DNA of 64,000 nt, from assembly GCA_965153355.1 (NCBI GenBank), contig OZ231126.1:61132001-61196000 (forward strand), written 5' to 3'. Both the position numbers and the translations under genes were made by a program. A model generated the notes under the pieces. It ran no database searches. It saw only the letters and a list, made by a program, of their open reading frames with translations, and was not told where the DNA came from. This stretch comes from Flaccisagitta enflata. Its lineage: Eukaryota; Chaetognatha; Sagittoidea; Aphragmophora. Shown here in pieces: positions 11,481 through 21,981 of the stretch. Within the stretch, counting starts at the first letter, position 1. Each line of letters begins with the position of its first letter.

Positions 11481-12530
11481 CGTAACAGTCCTTCTTCTGA
11501 ATGTTTGACTTAATTGCAATTGATTCTGGATTGTCGCTTTAAAAACAAAATAGGCAGATGATCACAGGATCACAAACTCATTAAGAAATGAAGTTGTTAG
11601 ACCCCTTGCAATGGCGCGGGTGTGTTTGATACGAGCTTAAAGTGTACATTCTACTCTTTGCAAGCGATTACAAAATCGGAGAAAATAGAATGGGTGGGGA
11701 AAAAGGATAAGGGGAGTAAGGTTATGTTTATCAAAACTCCAAAGGTACGGATCAACGAAATAAGAGATGCGTGGCACTAAACTACGCGGCACAAAACTAC
11801 TATCGGGGAGGAATGTTCATTCACACAGACATTTGTTAAAGTACACGTGAAATAAATAAAGAGCCGGGCTCGCTCACGTAAGCGAGGGAACTTTTTTTGC
11901 AGTTCTCACAAATCACATTTATATACAGTAGATGTCGTCTAGGCATGCAAATACGGGGGAATTCATCACAGGAAGACAAATAAATTCAAAAGATTGATAT
12001 TTAAAATATAATAAACTAATAAAAGGAGGCTTTATTGCTCATTGGTGTTAGTCGCCATGGAAACACATTTCCATGTATTCACGCTAAATTGTCAATGTTT
12101 TGAGAATTTTTTTGAGGGAACATTGTCTAAAATAAAATTTGCTGCAACTTTATTACAATGTTTTGTAAAAATATTGCTTGTTTGGCGATTGCTAGGGAGC
12201 ATCACAGGGCAGTCACACTCCCTGGCAACGGCTAAACGAGCAATATTCTTACAGACCGTATTGTGGGAAAGTTGTAGCAAATTTTATTTTAAACAATATT
12301 CCTTCAAAAAATTTCTCAAAATATTGACAATTTAGCGTGATTACATGAAAATGTGTTTCCATGGCAACTAATACCCGCGGGTAATAAAGCATTCTTTTAT
12401 TAGTCTATATTCCAAATATCAATCTCTTGAGTATATTTGTCTTTCTGTAATGAATTCCCCCGTATTTCCAAGTCTAGACGACATAGATCTACTGTATCAC
12501 TTGAAAGTCAGGTAAGGGTCATTGATCACT
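11481..12530. other. Spacer, mostly palindromic
   Basis: Spacer between COX6B copy B and VDAC. About 430 bp of unremarkable sequence is followed by the palindrome at 11915-12485. AATAAA on the minus strand (TTTATT at about 12396-12401) lies in the right arm and could serve VDAC. Confidence 0.7.
11915..12485. repeat. Palindrome of about 570 bp, type P3
   Basis: Inverted repeat centred near 12200. Outer arms carry ACAGTAGATGTCGTCTAG and its mirror CTAGACGACATAGATCTACTG; inner arms carry CCATGGAAACACATTT and AAATGTGTTTCCATGG. It lies 46 bp downstream of the VDAC stop codon. Confidence 0.9.
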
Positions 12531-14253
12531 TCAGTAATTAAAATCTAGTCCGAGGCCAACTTGGTGACCGCCAGCGTCGAAATTCTTCGCGTCAACCAGG
12601 GCCGAAAGCGTCAAATTCACCCCATGACGCAATTTCTGGGTGAAAAAAAAAGCAGAAAATCATGCATGTAGTTAAAAACTCGATGGAGCCATTAAAAGCT
12701 TCTTTGGGGCCAAATGAAAATCATATACATGTAGATTGTAGAACATGTTGAACCTGTGAATAGGAAAGACCCAAAGCCGACGACTGGTTGATTTTTCCGG
12801 CGAAGCTCGAATCATCATCGATTTGGTATTTTGCGCCAATGGCAAAAGAAGGCGCCGAGGATGCGTCTTTGTCGTGGGTCCATGAAAAGAGAACGGCCGT
12901 TTCTAGAGCGGGACTGACTTTGTGGTGGATGGAACCAGAGTAGTCGCTTCCGTTGGTCATCGCCGAGTACAACTCGAAATCAGGCGCCTTGTAGCCGAGG
13001 GCGAAATCGGTCTTGGTCAATCTTGAACTCGCCGTATCGTACGCCATGTGATAGCCTGAACATGGAGAGGATTGGAACAACGATCGACAATCTGAGGCAA
13101 ATTCGCCTCCTCGGGACATGATCACGACCGACAGTGTAACGATCCATGAAACACCCTTAACAGCAAACCAAGATACCGCCAAAGATCCCGGAGTGTCCGA
13201 GCACCAAGGCGCCGTTAACAGTTGGCCCGGCAAAGTTAAAATCGACGTCTGTAAACGGAATTGATATCTTTAATTTTGTCAAACAGATTGGCAACTGGTC
13301 ATAGTTCAAAACGATTAGTTGATCTTACATAAGTGGTAAATTCCATACAAATCCATACTTTTGTGACCACATGTTGTATACCGAGATTCGAGTTAAGGTG
13401 AGCCATTTTGTAAGCGCCTTTGACCTTGCCGGTCTTTTTGCCTGACGAAGGGGCGTAAGTCGTTTCAAATGCAATTTTCGAGCCTTCGACGATCTGGTCT
13501 TCGATGACCAGTTCTGAATGGAAAACGTTCTCCGTCGTCCACTTCCCCTAAGCATTACAAGAATGATAAAATGTGGATAACAGTGTATTGGCCTTGTATA
13601 TTGATTACAATTCAAACCGGAAATAAGATCGAAATTGTGAGAGATCAACCATTTTACCAATGGACCAACTGATGAGCGGACAAGACAACTAGACTGATGA
13701 GAAAAGGTACAAGACTACAAGAATGATTACTAAACTTTTGTAGTACCTTAACAGTGAAGGGAACGGTGTGTTTGATAGGCATTTTTAGTTCCAGACCACC
13801 GTTGGTCTTCCCGCTGGTGATGTGAGTTCTTCCTCCGCTCGTTATGGCCAACCCCGAGTCAGTTTTGGTCTTCAATTCCATCGTCACCGCTGAAAAATGA
13901 GGAGAGGAAATTCGTTTGGTTAAGTGGAGACGGCTTGAAGCAACATCTTAGTGTAAGGGATGAAAAACTGTTTAAGTAGCATGGCTGGAATCTATCAATG
14001 CCATGGAAGAATGTGATGAATATTACCGTAGTAGTAGTCATAGCTTCGATCATTGTTAGCTCTTTCACTGTCATAATATGGTGAGGATGGGCTTTCACTG
14101 TCATAATATGGTGAGGATGGGCTTGCGCTTGGAAGTGTGAGGGTATGCAAGATTTTGTCCCTTACATTAGCACTTACTTCCGTAATTGTATCCTTTGAGC
14201 AGTAAATCTCTCGCGGCTTGACCCAAATCTGCAAAGGTTGGCGGGACCGCCAT
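12531..14253 (-). CDS. VDAC: Voltage-dependent anion channel (porin)
   Basis: Mitochondrial outer-membrane beta-barrel that passes ATP, ADP and other metabolites. Six exons: 14253-14178, 13889-13747, 13547-13382, 13248-13177, 13055-12754, 12635-12531. Phases agree throughout and give 287 residues (human VDAC1 283, VDAC2 294). It opens [20 protein letters not shown], the N-terminal helix, and keeps [31 protein letters not shown] and [11 protein letters not shown]. It ends with a family-typical [15 protein letters not shown] strand. The exon 3 donor at CTCG/GTATAC was chosen over the longer reading because it restores the conserved LDVDF junction. EBAG9 starts its transcript 330 bp upstream. 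A 30-bp duplication (GTCATAATATGGTGAGGATG) lies in intron 1 near 14080-14125. Confidence 0.95.
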
Positions 14254-14583
14254 CTTTGGTTTCAACGTCAGTCTTCAAGGGGATGATCAAGGAGACCACA
14301 AAAAAAGGAGACCACTAAATTTGCCACGAATACGCCAATGAGACAGCCCTTTCAGTGATCTATAACGCGAGAGAAATTACTTAATTCACATGTCCTGAAA
14401 ACAGTTTCCTTATTGATGCGTAGAAAAACAGATGATCAAAACAAAACCTCAATGTGAAAATTACTACAGTAGGCCTACAGATGGAATCTCATATCGACCG
14501 TTAGAATTAGATTATTAGAAATTAAGGATAACAGTACATTAATAATAAGTCACGAAGTCGTAAATCGACTACTTGATGACACT

Positions 14584-15378
14584 TTAATGACTCATAGATT
14601 GGATGGTTTGAAAGTGGGAGGACGATGATTGAGAATGGGTTCTCGCTTTCTGCATTTCCCTCTGCACTCTTCGTTGTTGTTGTTCCCATTTCTTTCTTTC
14701 GAGCTCCTGTCGCCGCGTCTCCCTCAGCGCGAATTCTACTTCCCAATCTAGCTCCTCATTTTCTTCGTCAGCCCACATGTTTTCCTCGCCCATCGGCTGA
14801 TCCCAGTCATCCATCGCCTCGAGTTCTTGCGGCGGTGCCAGCGCCAAACCGTCCGAGGCGTTGTCGGCGACGGCGAGCCGATTGGAATAGAATGAGTTGG
14901 CAGTTCCTCCGCCCGCGACGGCGCCGTCCGTCGTGGGAGCGGCTTTCTTCTTAACCACGATTTTCGGAGCTTTGAAGGAAGCCGGCGTCATGTCGGCGAA
15001 GTAGTCCGGCTCTTCGTCGACGTCGGCTTCTGCCGAGGAAGAAACAGCGAGAGTCGGTTGCGGTAGAGATGGATCGGAAGGAAGAGTCAATTGTGCTTGA
15101 TAGTTGCCTGCCGCGGGGTAAACGGATGCCGACGCCGTTGTTTGGAATCCGGAGTCCCACGAGTCCCAAGATGCCGAGTCATTGTCGACGATGTCGTCCT
15201 CGGGAATGTCGTAAGTGGCGCTGTGCGTGTCGGCGACGACCACCGGCAAAACGGGACTAGCAGGTGCGCGCTTCCGGAAGATGCACAAGGCACGTTTGAA
15301 CAAGTTTAGAAAGAACAGGATCAGAGTTTTCAGCTTCATGGCTAATATTTTGGCGACGTTGAAACCGGAGGCGCCCAT
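14584..15378 (-). CDS. EBAG9: EBAG9/RCAS1-like Golgi protein
   Basis: EBAG9 (RCAS1) is a tail-exposed Golgi protein that affects secretory vesicle traffic and glycosylation. A single uninterrupted frame of 264 residues (human 213). A hydrophobic N-terminal segment, residues about 11-34 (AMKLKTLILFFLNLFKRALC), is followed by basic residues as in the family. SWDSWDSGF and EPDYFADMTP match the conserved central blocks, and KAPKIVVKKK and FYSNRLA follow. WEVEFALRETRRQELERKKW starts the C-terminal coiled coil, running to about residue 250. The extra length is Ala/Pro/Ser-rich linker between residues 60 and 115. The start is the first ATG; a second at residue 14 would keep the membrane segment. FDXACB1 ends 252 bp upstream. 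Confidence 0.9.
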   Translation of the reverse strand: MGASGFNVAKILAMKLKTLILFFLNLFKRALCIFRKRAPASPVLPVVVADTHSATYDIPEDDIVDNDSASWDSWDSGFQTTASASVYPAAGNYQAQLTLPSDPSLPQPTLAVSSSAEADVDEEPDYFADMTPASFKAPKIVVKKKAAPTTDGAVAGGGTANSFYSNRLAVADNASDGLALAPPQELEAMDDWDQPMGEENMWADEENEELDWEVEFALRETRRQELERKKWEQQQRRVQREMQKARTHSQSSSSHFQTIQSMSH

Positions 15379-15630
15379 TGTATGAGACTGTACGTCACGA
15401 CCGGGGCCAAGGTCGTCTCATGCTGTCTTTCATAGCTAGTTTCAAAGACTGGGGGATGAGTTGCAAGGGCGCAGAGTTTCCATAGCCACCAGGGATCACT
15501 AAAGAATAAATCGGCCAACAAAACGATAAATGGTCAAATGTAGATCGAACGTTAAATCTTATTTCCCCCGTAAAAATACTCAGAGTTACAAAAGGGATTT
15601 AAGAGCCCAACTTTAAGGCACAAGTCACGA

Positions 15631-17632
15631 CTATCTTAGTTCTATAGCCATATGCCGTTGAAGAAAAGTTCTTAGGGCGCATTGAATAGCGGTGCAGGAT
15701 GATTTGGTCAAGGGTCTATCCACCGACTGATATACAAAGCTATAGCACCATGAAACGCGACCACCCTCATCCTCGTATCTTTCTAACAACTCGACTTCGC
15801 GCAAAAGGCCATTGCAAAACGATAGGGCGAGCTCGACCAACTGCCGTTCGTCAAAGTGGGAACTTTCCCAAAAACTCAAGCAGTGACGCCAGGTTGGAGA
15901 AGAGAAAACGCCCAGACGGATGGAAGCGAACAAAACACGAGAATCATTCCGATCATTCATCAACAACGACATCGTGGAAACATCAACGAGGCAAAATTTA
16001 CTCAATGCCCCGAATCTGAACCGACCCGCGAAGCCGATTACGCGATGGGGGTTATTGTAGGCGAAATACACTTTATATAACTCGATTAGTTCATTCGTCC
16101 ATCGTTTGGGAAAATAGGCATTTACGACCTGCAAATCCCGAGCTGGGTCATTACGTTCGTCTTTGTCGTCGTCGTCGTCGTCGCGCCTGTCAAGCGAAAT
16201 CTCGGCGACGACCTCTGAGACCCCCGCGATTTTTTTAAAGCATCGCTCGAATAAATCTGTCGTCTGTTGCGTAATTACTATTAGCTCGTAAGCGAAAGTG
16301 TCCAATACGGGCAAATTCGGAGGAAAATAGCAATCGCCATGTAGTATGACAGAGGTAGTTTCACCTTTAGACCGTTTCTCATTAGCCTCATTAGAAAGGA
16401 CACTTTGTAAAATGGATGACCTGACGAAAGAGGGGCGTCGGTGTAGATTTTTTTCAAAGAATTTGTCGTCCACCCGTGGCTGAAAATCACGAGAAAGAAA
16501 CGAAATGCTTTTAATTGATGCTCGTTTGTCATCGTCGCCAAGACAATAATCGAATCCCGAGTTTTCAAATTGAATTTCGTCTAGTTGAACTCTGGAATGT
16601 ATCCCTGGCTGTATCAAGGGCTTAGCGTAGCGGAGATTATCTCGGTTTCTTCCAAACTCATCAATTTCATGAGCCGTGACCTCAAGCAAATCAGAGAGCA
16701 GCTTCTTCACCGGGTGAGATGCTGACCAATCTCGAACACCACGCATCTGACGGGCCAAGTGGGTGGGAATAACGTGACATTCTGAAGCTTCGTCGGCATT
16801 GACGTCGCTAAAATCGTACGCCTCAAAGGGTTCGCAGTCCACGTTCGCGGTCGTTGGACCATATCGACGAAGTACATGAACGATCGCTCCCGCTTGTCTC
16901 TGGAAGGCCTGATCACGGCCGCGGAAGCCGGTTCTTAGGTAATCGGGAAGAGGAGATAAAGCGAAGGGAAGCGCGGAGACGAGAACGAAACCTCCTTCGG
17001 CTGCCATGGCGGTGATCTGCCAACTGTTGGCCCATTCGCGCCGCGGAGAGTCGGCTTCCGTCCCACCTTGTCCATTGAGGAGCGTCACCCACACTTCTCC
17101 GGCTTGGGTAGAACGAGAAAGGAAAGATAAATGAGAAGACATATGAGGCTGGAATATTCGTCCATTACATACTATGAGATGAGAACACATTCACGATCTA
17201 AGGGCCGCCGCATAACGTACGTTCTTCGTGAGTCCTTGCTTTTCCAGCGAATCCCGGAAGTTCAGCGCAACTTTGAAAAAACTCCTTCAAAAGCGCGCGA
17301 TTCTTCTTAATGTCAGATTTCCCTCCAACGTGTGGCAAGTTGAAAATGATCGTCCGAGCGTGAAAAGCGACGATTTCCGGTGCCGATTCCAACCGCGTGG
17401 CGTCGACGCCGAAGAGCACGTCATGCCGCGGGGCACGAGATCGTATGGTCTGAATATTGTCAGCGGCTCGCGCGTGCAGGCGAAACACCTCGTCTTCGTT
17501 TTGAAAACAAGTGGCGAGAATCGCGCCATCGTCTTTGAATCCGTCGGCCGCTGTTGCTTCGGAAAGGGCAGCGGAGAAAGCAAAACTAGCCTCTCCAACG
17601 AGCAGCACCGGATATCGCAGTATTTGAGTCAT
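15631..17632 (-). CDS. FDXACB1: FDXACB1-like, BMT5-type N-domain plus FDX-ACB
   Basis: Two exons, 17632-17221 and 17102-15631, joined in phase 1 across a 118-bp intron (donor C/GTACGT, acceptor CTACCCAAG). The product is 627 residues against 624 in human FDXACB1. Residues 1-175 form a DUF2431/BMT5-like Rossmann methyltransferase fold: VLLVGEASFAFSAAL at 9-24, FDATRLE-type VDATRLES, then IIFNLPHVGGKSDIKKNRAL and GEVWVTLLNGQGG. The last 90 residues are a ferredoxin-fold anticodon-binding domain (LLREVELLERYEDEG, SWCYSFVYQSVDRPLTKS), as at the end of mitochondrial Phe-tRNA synthetase. Yeast BMT5 methylates 25S rRNA uridine; activity of the animal protein is not established here. The frame appears to stop at 17198 if the intron is ignored. 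Confidence 0.9.
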
Positions 17633-18649
17633 TAAAACTGATTTAGTGCTGTTTTTTTTTCCAACTCGATCGTAAAGATATCGTCGACGTCGAATTTTCT
17701 ATCTCCACACCTGTCTGAAAGAATAAACTGTCTAACATGTACAACCCGGTTATAAATTATAACCATCAAAAAGGTTAAAGATTAAAAAGCCTTAACGACA
17801 TCTCTTCTCTAGACATTACTCAGCAGTTCCTCATAAATTATATACGGTACAGAAAATGAAAGTGAATTATGTGTATGGAAAGAATAATAATTACGTTCTT
17901 GTTTACAGAATGGAATTATGAAAGTGTTGATTTTTTTGTTCGAAAGAAACCACACTAGTCAGTGAGAAAGATTCATAAATATCTATAGATACAGATATAA
18001 AATATCACAAATATAACTTAGCCTCACAACGAGTTCATCCACCACCGGCACGGTATAAAAACCCGTCTCGCTAACAAATTTATAAAATAGAACTGGGTAA
18101 ATTAAGTGCATCGGAAGTGACGCGCCCACGTCGCATAATCGATCATTTAAGCCAGTGCAGACGATAGGCGCCCTTTTAGGGCGTGTCTAGCGAGAAGGGA
18201 AGAGCGAGAAAGTAACAAGCGGTACGTATACTACAATAAATCATCATCCATCTTGATGTGTGAGTTAGATTCATGCACAGACAGTTAGAAGAAAGAGCGA
18301 GGTCGTTGTCCAACATTTTATATTTTGCACTTTCGGAAGATGTTGTTAACACAAGGCCCTTTCGACTCTCGTGTAATCTTACATGTCCGGAAAGGACAAT
18401 ATTACCGTGTAGACATGCGAGAGAAACAGAATTTGACTAGATTTCAATTCTTGGAATCGTTTGGAAGTGGTAAGCTACGTGAAGACGTGTGGAAGAAGAG
18501 GTACAGTATCTAAGCCGTCTAGTCGCGATCGCGCAGGGAAAATAGGTCATGCACTACATTTACGAGCCTTTGGTGGGCTGGGTCCCCGCCAAATTCATTC
18601 TAAATGAAATAATCGGCGCGCTCCCGTTTTCGTGGTCTAGTCTTTCACT
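17633..18649. other. Spacer of about 1 kb
   Basis: AT-rich spacer between the tail-anchored protein gene and FDXACB1, with a GC-richer patch at 18100-18240. The plus-strand frame at 18325-18513 has no family features. I see no gene, repeat family or RNA gene. Confidence 0.6.
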
Positions 18650-19819
18650 TCAGGCATCGTTTACTCGCGTCTTCTCGCGAAAGAGATGCACGGATATTGC
18701 GATGATCGCGATTAAGGCGGCGGGGATCAGATAGTAGCTCCAATGCCACGATTTGGTTGCAGAGGCGGAAGAGGAAGAAACTTCGACCGAATCTCCGACG
18801 GTCTCTTCCTCTTTGACTACGTCGGCCTTCTTCTTTAACTCCCGAGATTTTTTCCTCTTGACCGGAGCCGTTCCATTTCCGAGGGAACCGTTGATATCAT
18901 TTGCCGGCCCGACATTCTCCACCGTCACAGCCTTGGTCAAGGGCGGGGAATGGTCCTTATTGACATTATTATCCTTAGAGGCAACTTTGTGAACGCCGTC
19001 ATCTCCCGACCCTTTTGCGTCTGCCGGGACGTTGCTATCTTTGGCACTTTGCTTGCCCTTCACGAGGGTGTCCACGATATCATTGACGAGACTCTCCTCC
19101 AACTTTTTGATGAGATTCTCCTCCTTCTCCTCCTCGCCCTCTATCACCTTTTCCGCGTCATTAGCCACTTCCTCTACGCGAGCTTCGTCTTGCTCCACGG
19201 CGAGATCGAGGGGCTGAAAAGAAATCACCTCTTCGACGTCTCCCTTTTTCAGATCAACCTGAGCAAGGCCAATGAGGAATCTACATAAATATTGGTATAC
19301 CACAGCTATTCAAAAGAAGTTTCCAGCACCAAGCGCGGCAAAGCATTCCAATGAACTCACCAAGGTCGGTTTCGTCTTCCCCAATTTGACGAATTTTATC
19401 TCCATTCCGGCACCCCTCAACGCGTCCAACGGCGTTTCTGCGTCTCCGTCGTCATCCGCGACGTCTTTCTCGACGACGAGCGACACTTTTCTTAAAACGA
19501 CTCCGTCCTTCAATCGGCCGATTTTGATCTTTTTGATCAAATTGTCGTACTTTCTTAGATGCAAGACGCCTTCGTGTTCGATGAAGACGGTGAAGACCTT
19601 GAGACGCTTCAAGATGGCGTAGCCTTCTTCCTCGCGTCTTTCTAGGAAGAAGCAGAGGAAGTAAGGCGCCACGTCGTCGATCCGCTCGTCCAAAGACAGG
19701 ACGTCTTTGCAAGAGATCTTCCATTTGGGTCGATCCTCTAGATCGATGAGCAAAGAGTTTGTCGGATTGTCATATTTGATATCGGTTATATTCACCTCGA
19801 CCGTCGAGACTTTCTCCAT
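18650..19819 (-). CDS. Unidentified tail-anchored membrane protein
   Basis: Two exons, 19819-19361 and 19258-18650, joined in phase 0 (CTTG/GTGAGT; TTGCTCAG/GTT), giving 355 residues. I do not recognise the family. Residues 1-150 look globular and strand-rich (VEVNITDIKY, SLLIDLEDRPKWKISCKDV, YFLCFFLERREEEGYAILKR). Residues 165-300 are acidic and low-complexity with Glu/Lys stretches. A basic block, PVKRKKSRELKKKADVVKEE, precedes a Ser run. One C-terminal membrane segment, SYYLIPAALIAIIAISVHLF, is followed by REKTRVNDA. That layout is a cytosolic protein tail-anchored in ER, outer mitochondrial or another membrane, as inference. The acceptor-like CCTCCACCTAG sits directly on the ATG. ARL2 lies 179 bp upstream. 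Confidence 0.8.
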
Positions 19820-19856
19820 CTAGGTGGAGGAGGCAGAATGAAGAAGGATAGACGTA
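19820..19856 (-). promoter_or_regulatory. Splice-acceptor-like tract abutting a start codon
   Basis: On the minus strand a pyrimidine-rich run (CTTCTTCATTCTGCCTCCTC) ends CACCTAG directly before the ATG of the tail-anchored protein gene. This is the form of a 3' splice site. It may close a 5' UTR intron or accept a spliced leader; no donor upstream was established. Confidence 0.5.
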
Positions 19857-19998
19857 AAAAAAAATTGGAATTTTAAGAAGTTGTTGATCGGCGACAATAA
19901 AACAAATGAGCATGAAGCACTATATTGTATATTAGAAAATTCACCATCAAAAAAAAAACATCACAATAGATCACATGGAAGGGTTGAAAATCCGTGCA

Positions 19999-21741
19999 TT
20001 AGTCCATAGTAAAGATTCTAGAGGAAATATCCTGACAGATCCAGTCTATTCCTTCCAGGAGATTTTTTCCAGTTCTTGCGGAACAGTCAATAATCATGCA
20101 GTGATGAGTCTTGGAGATTTCTTGAATGCACAATTGCTCCCCAATTTCGGTGGAGGTGAGAACGCCAGGGAGGTCCTGATAATAAGGGAGGGATCGAACG
20201 ACAGACTGAGCATCCAATTCAAAACCATACTAATCACAATATGTTATTTTTCCGATTGAGAAAATGTGGATCAGGCATCTTTAATAATTCGTGATCATTC
20301 CTTATCATGCTAAAATCTTAAAACAAATCTGTAGTAAATGATACAAACTTACAGGAATGATAACAGAAATTGCTTTTCATTGTATTGGTATTAGACCACC
20401 CAGAAAAACTCATTTTATTGAAAAATACTCGTCCCTGCAGCTTTTCTCAAAGAAAAGACACCAAAGAATAAGATTTCAGCAGAAAAAAATTTTTTTGAAA
20501 TTTTTTTATGGCGGAAGTGTTAGGTCAAAGGTGATATAAGGTCAAAATTTCAAAATGAGAATTTTGCAAATCTGATCGCAAATTCATGATCCTTGCAAAA
20601 AACTGTCTAAAGAAAGTGCTCTTCTTTTTTTGATATTCCTTCGGGAAGATTGTCAAAATTGAGGTCAAAGATCTAAATAAAGCCAATTTTAAACAAAAGG
20701 GCAAATTTGACCCAATCTAGATCTTTGACCTTTATTTTGACTATGTTCCTGAAGGAATATCAATGAAAGAAGAGCACTTTCTTTTGACAGTTTTTTGCAA
20801 GGATTATGAATCTGCAATCAGATTTATAAAATTCTCATTTTGAAATTTTGACCTTATATCACCTTTGGCCTAATACTTCCGCCATAAAAAAATTTCAAAA
20901 AAATTTTTTGCTGCTGAATTCTTATTCAGTGGTGTATAATCTTCAAAAAATACCGCAGGGATTAGTACTTTTTAACAAAATGAGTTATTCTGGGAGACCT
21001 AATTGGTATATATGATAAAGGTCAATGTGCACAGCTATGCTAAGCTTCAGTTTTTAGTTGCGAACACGCAACTCTATAAGAGGCTTTGTCCCTCTGTCCA
21101 TCGGTCATGGTGATCGAGTTGGAAACTGTGAAAACGCGCAATTCCGCCCCTGCCCACCCATCCGCTACTGGTATTGGCCGTATATCCGGCCTGGTTCATT
21201 CTTTCAAATCCTTTAAAATAATTTTTATCAGTACGTATAAAAACTTGTTTCAAATGATCTGAAGCTTTCTGCAACGATGTATAAATGGGATTCATTGTTT
21301 CACTGATTTACTTGCTCCAGCCAATTGTTTCGCCTTAGTATAAATTCGCAGTTTTCGCACCTGCTTATTGGCAAAGACTAACAGAGTTGCCCCCAACAAT
21401 CGTTCTTCTTGCAGAAGCGCGCCGAGTTCCTTGGCACAGTCGGCCATTCGCGTTTTATCGGCGCTGTCGACGACCCAGATCAGACCGTCGGTGCTTTCAA
21501 AGTAATTCCTCCAATAAGATCTCAACGACTTTTGTCCTCCGACGTCCCACACGTTGAGCTTAAGACCTCGGTGATCCAGAGTTTTGATGTTGAATCCGAG
21601 AGTCGGAGAGATGGTATCGATGTCTTCGCCGTTGAACTTTTTCAAGATAGTAGTCTTACCGGCGTTGTCCAGACCGAGCATCAACAGTCTCACTTCCTTC
21701 TCTTTCTGCTTCATTTTCTTCAGAATAGTGAGAAGGCCCAT
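19999..21741 (-). CDS. ARL2: ARL2, ARF-like small GTPase
   Basis: Small GTPase of the ARF family; ARL2 acts with tubulin cofactors and as a release factor for lipidated cargo. Exons 21741-21361 (127 codons) and 20175-19999 (58 codons plus TAA), phase 0, giving 185 residues (human ARL2 184). G1 GLDNAGKT at 23-30, switch [13 protein letters not shown]3 WDVGGQ near 66-71. The intron falls inside G4 (ANKQ then DLPG). G5 is in DCSARTG, and the C-terminus [12 protein letters not shown] is ARL2-like. [16 protein letters not shown] is diagnostic of ARL2 over ARL3. The 1185-bp intron holds a 645-bp palindrome and an AGTCGCG-family copy. ESF1 ends 240 bp upstream. Confidence 0.96.
20370..21015. repeat. 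AT-rich palindrome of about 645 bp, type P1
   Basis: Inverted repeat in the ARL2 intron, centred near 20700. Left arm landmarks are TATGGCGGAAGTGTTAGGTC and GAAAGTGCTCTTC; the right arm repeats them reversed, with ACTTCCGCCATAAAAAAATT. Its arm sequence (AGGTCAAAATTTCAAAATG, AAAGTGCTCTTCTTT) is shared in diverged form with 9925-10195. Confidence 0.9.
21050..21195 (-). repeat. AGTCGCG-hairpin family copy, variant
   Basis: Hairpin end variant TAGTTGCGAACACGCAACTC, then TATAAGAGGCTTTGTCC, CCGCCCCTGCCCACCC, and the far end TATCCGGCCTGGTT. Subfamily with TATAAGAGGC next to the hairpin, as at 43193 and 55625. Confidence 0.85.
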
Positions 21742-21981
21742 TGTCAGTTTAAGGGTTTGTTCAACACAAAGTTTGTAAGTTTATATAAGTGATTTGCTCT
21801 ACAAAAGTTTGAAAGCTCAAGAATACATCTTGGTCAATTCATTCATCACTTCTGTAAAAGGAAACAAACTGGAATGAAATATCTCGGGGCTCGGCTTTTA
21901 TCAAGTTTAATCATCGGCAATTCCAGAAACCACCCACGCAGTAAACAACCGATCGCCAAAAATATTTGATCGATAACAGAT

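Noticed and set aside
13325-13381. Extended VDAC exon 3 reading to QHVVTK
   Set aside because: The phase does not join exon 4; the CTCG/GTATAC donor does and restores LDVDF.
17198-17200. Apparent premature stop splitting FDXACB1
   Set aside because: A phase-consistent 118-bp GT-AG intron (17220-17103) removes it and restores the conserved block.
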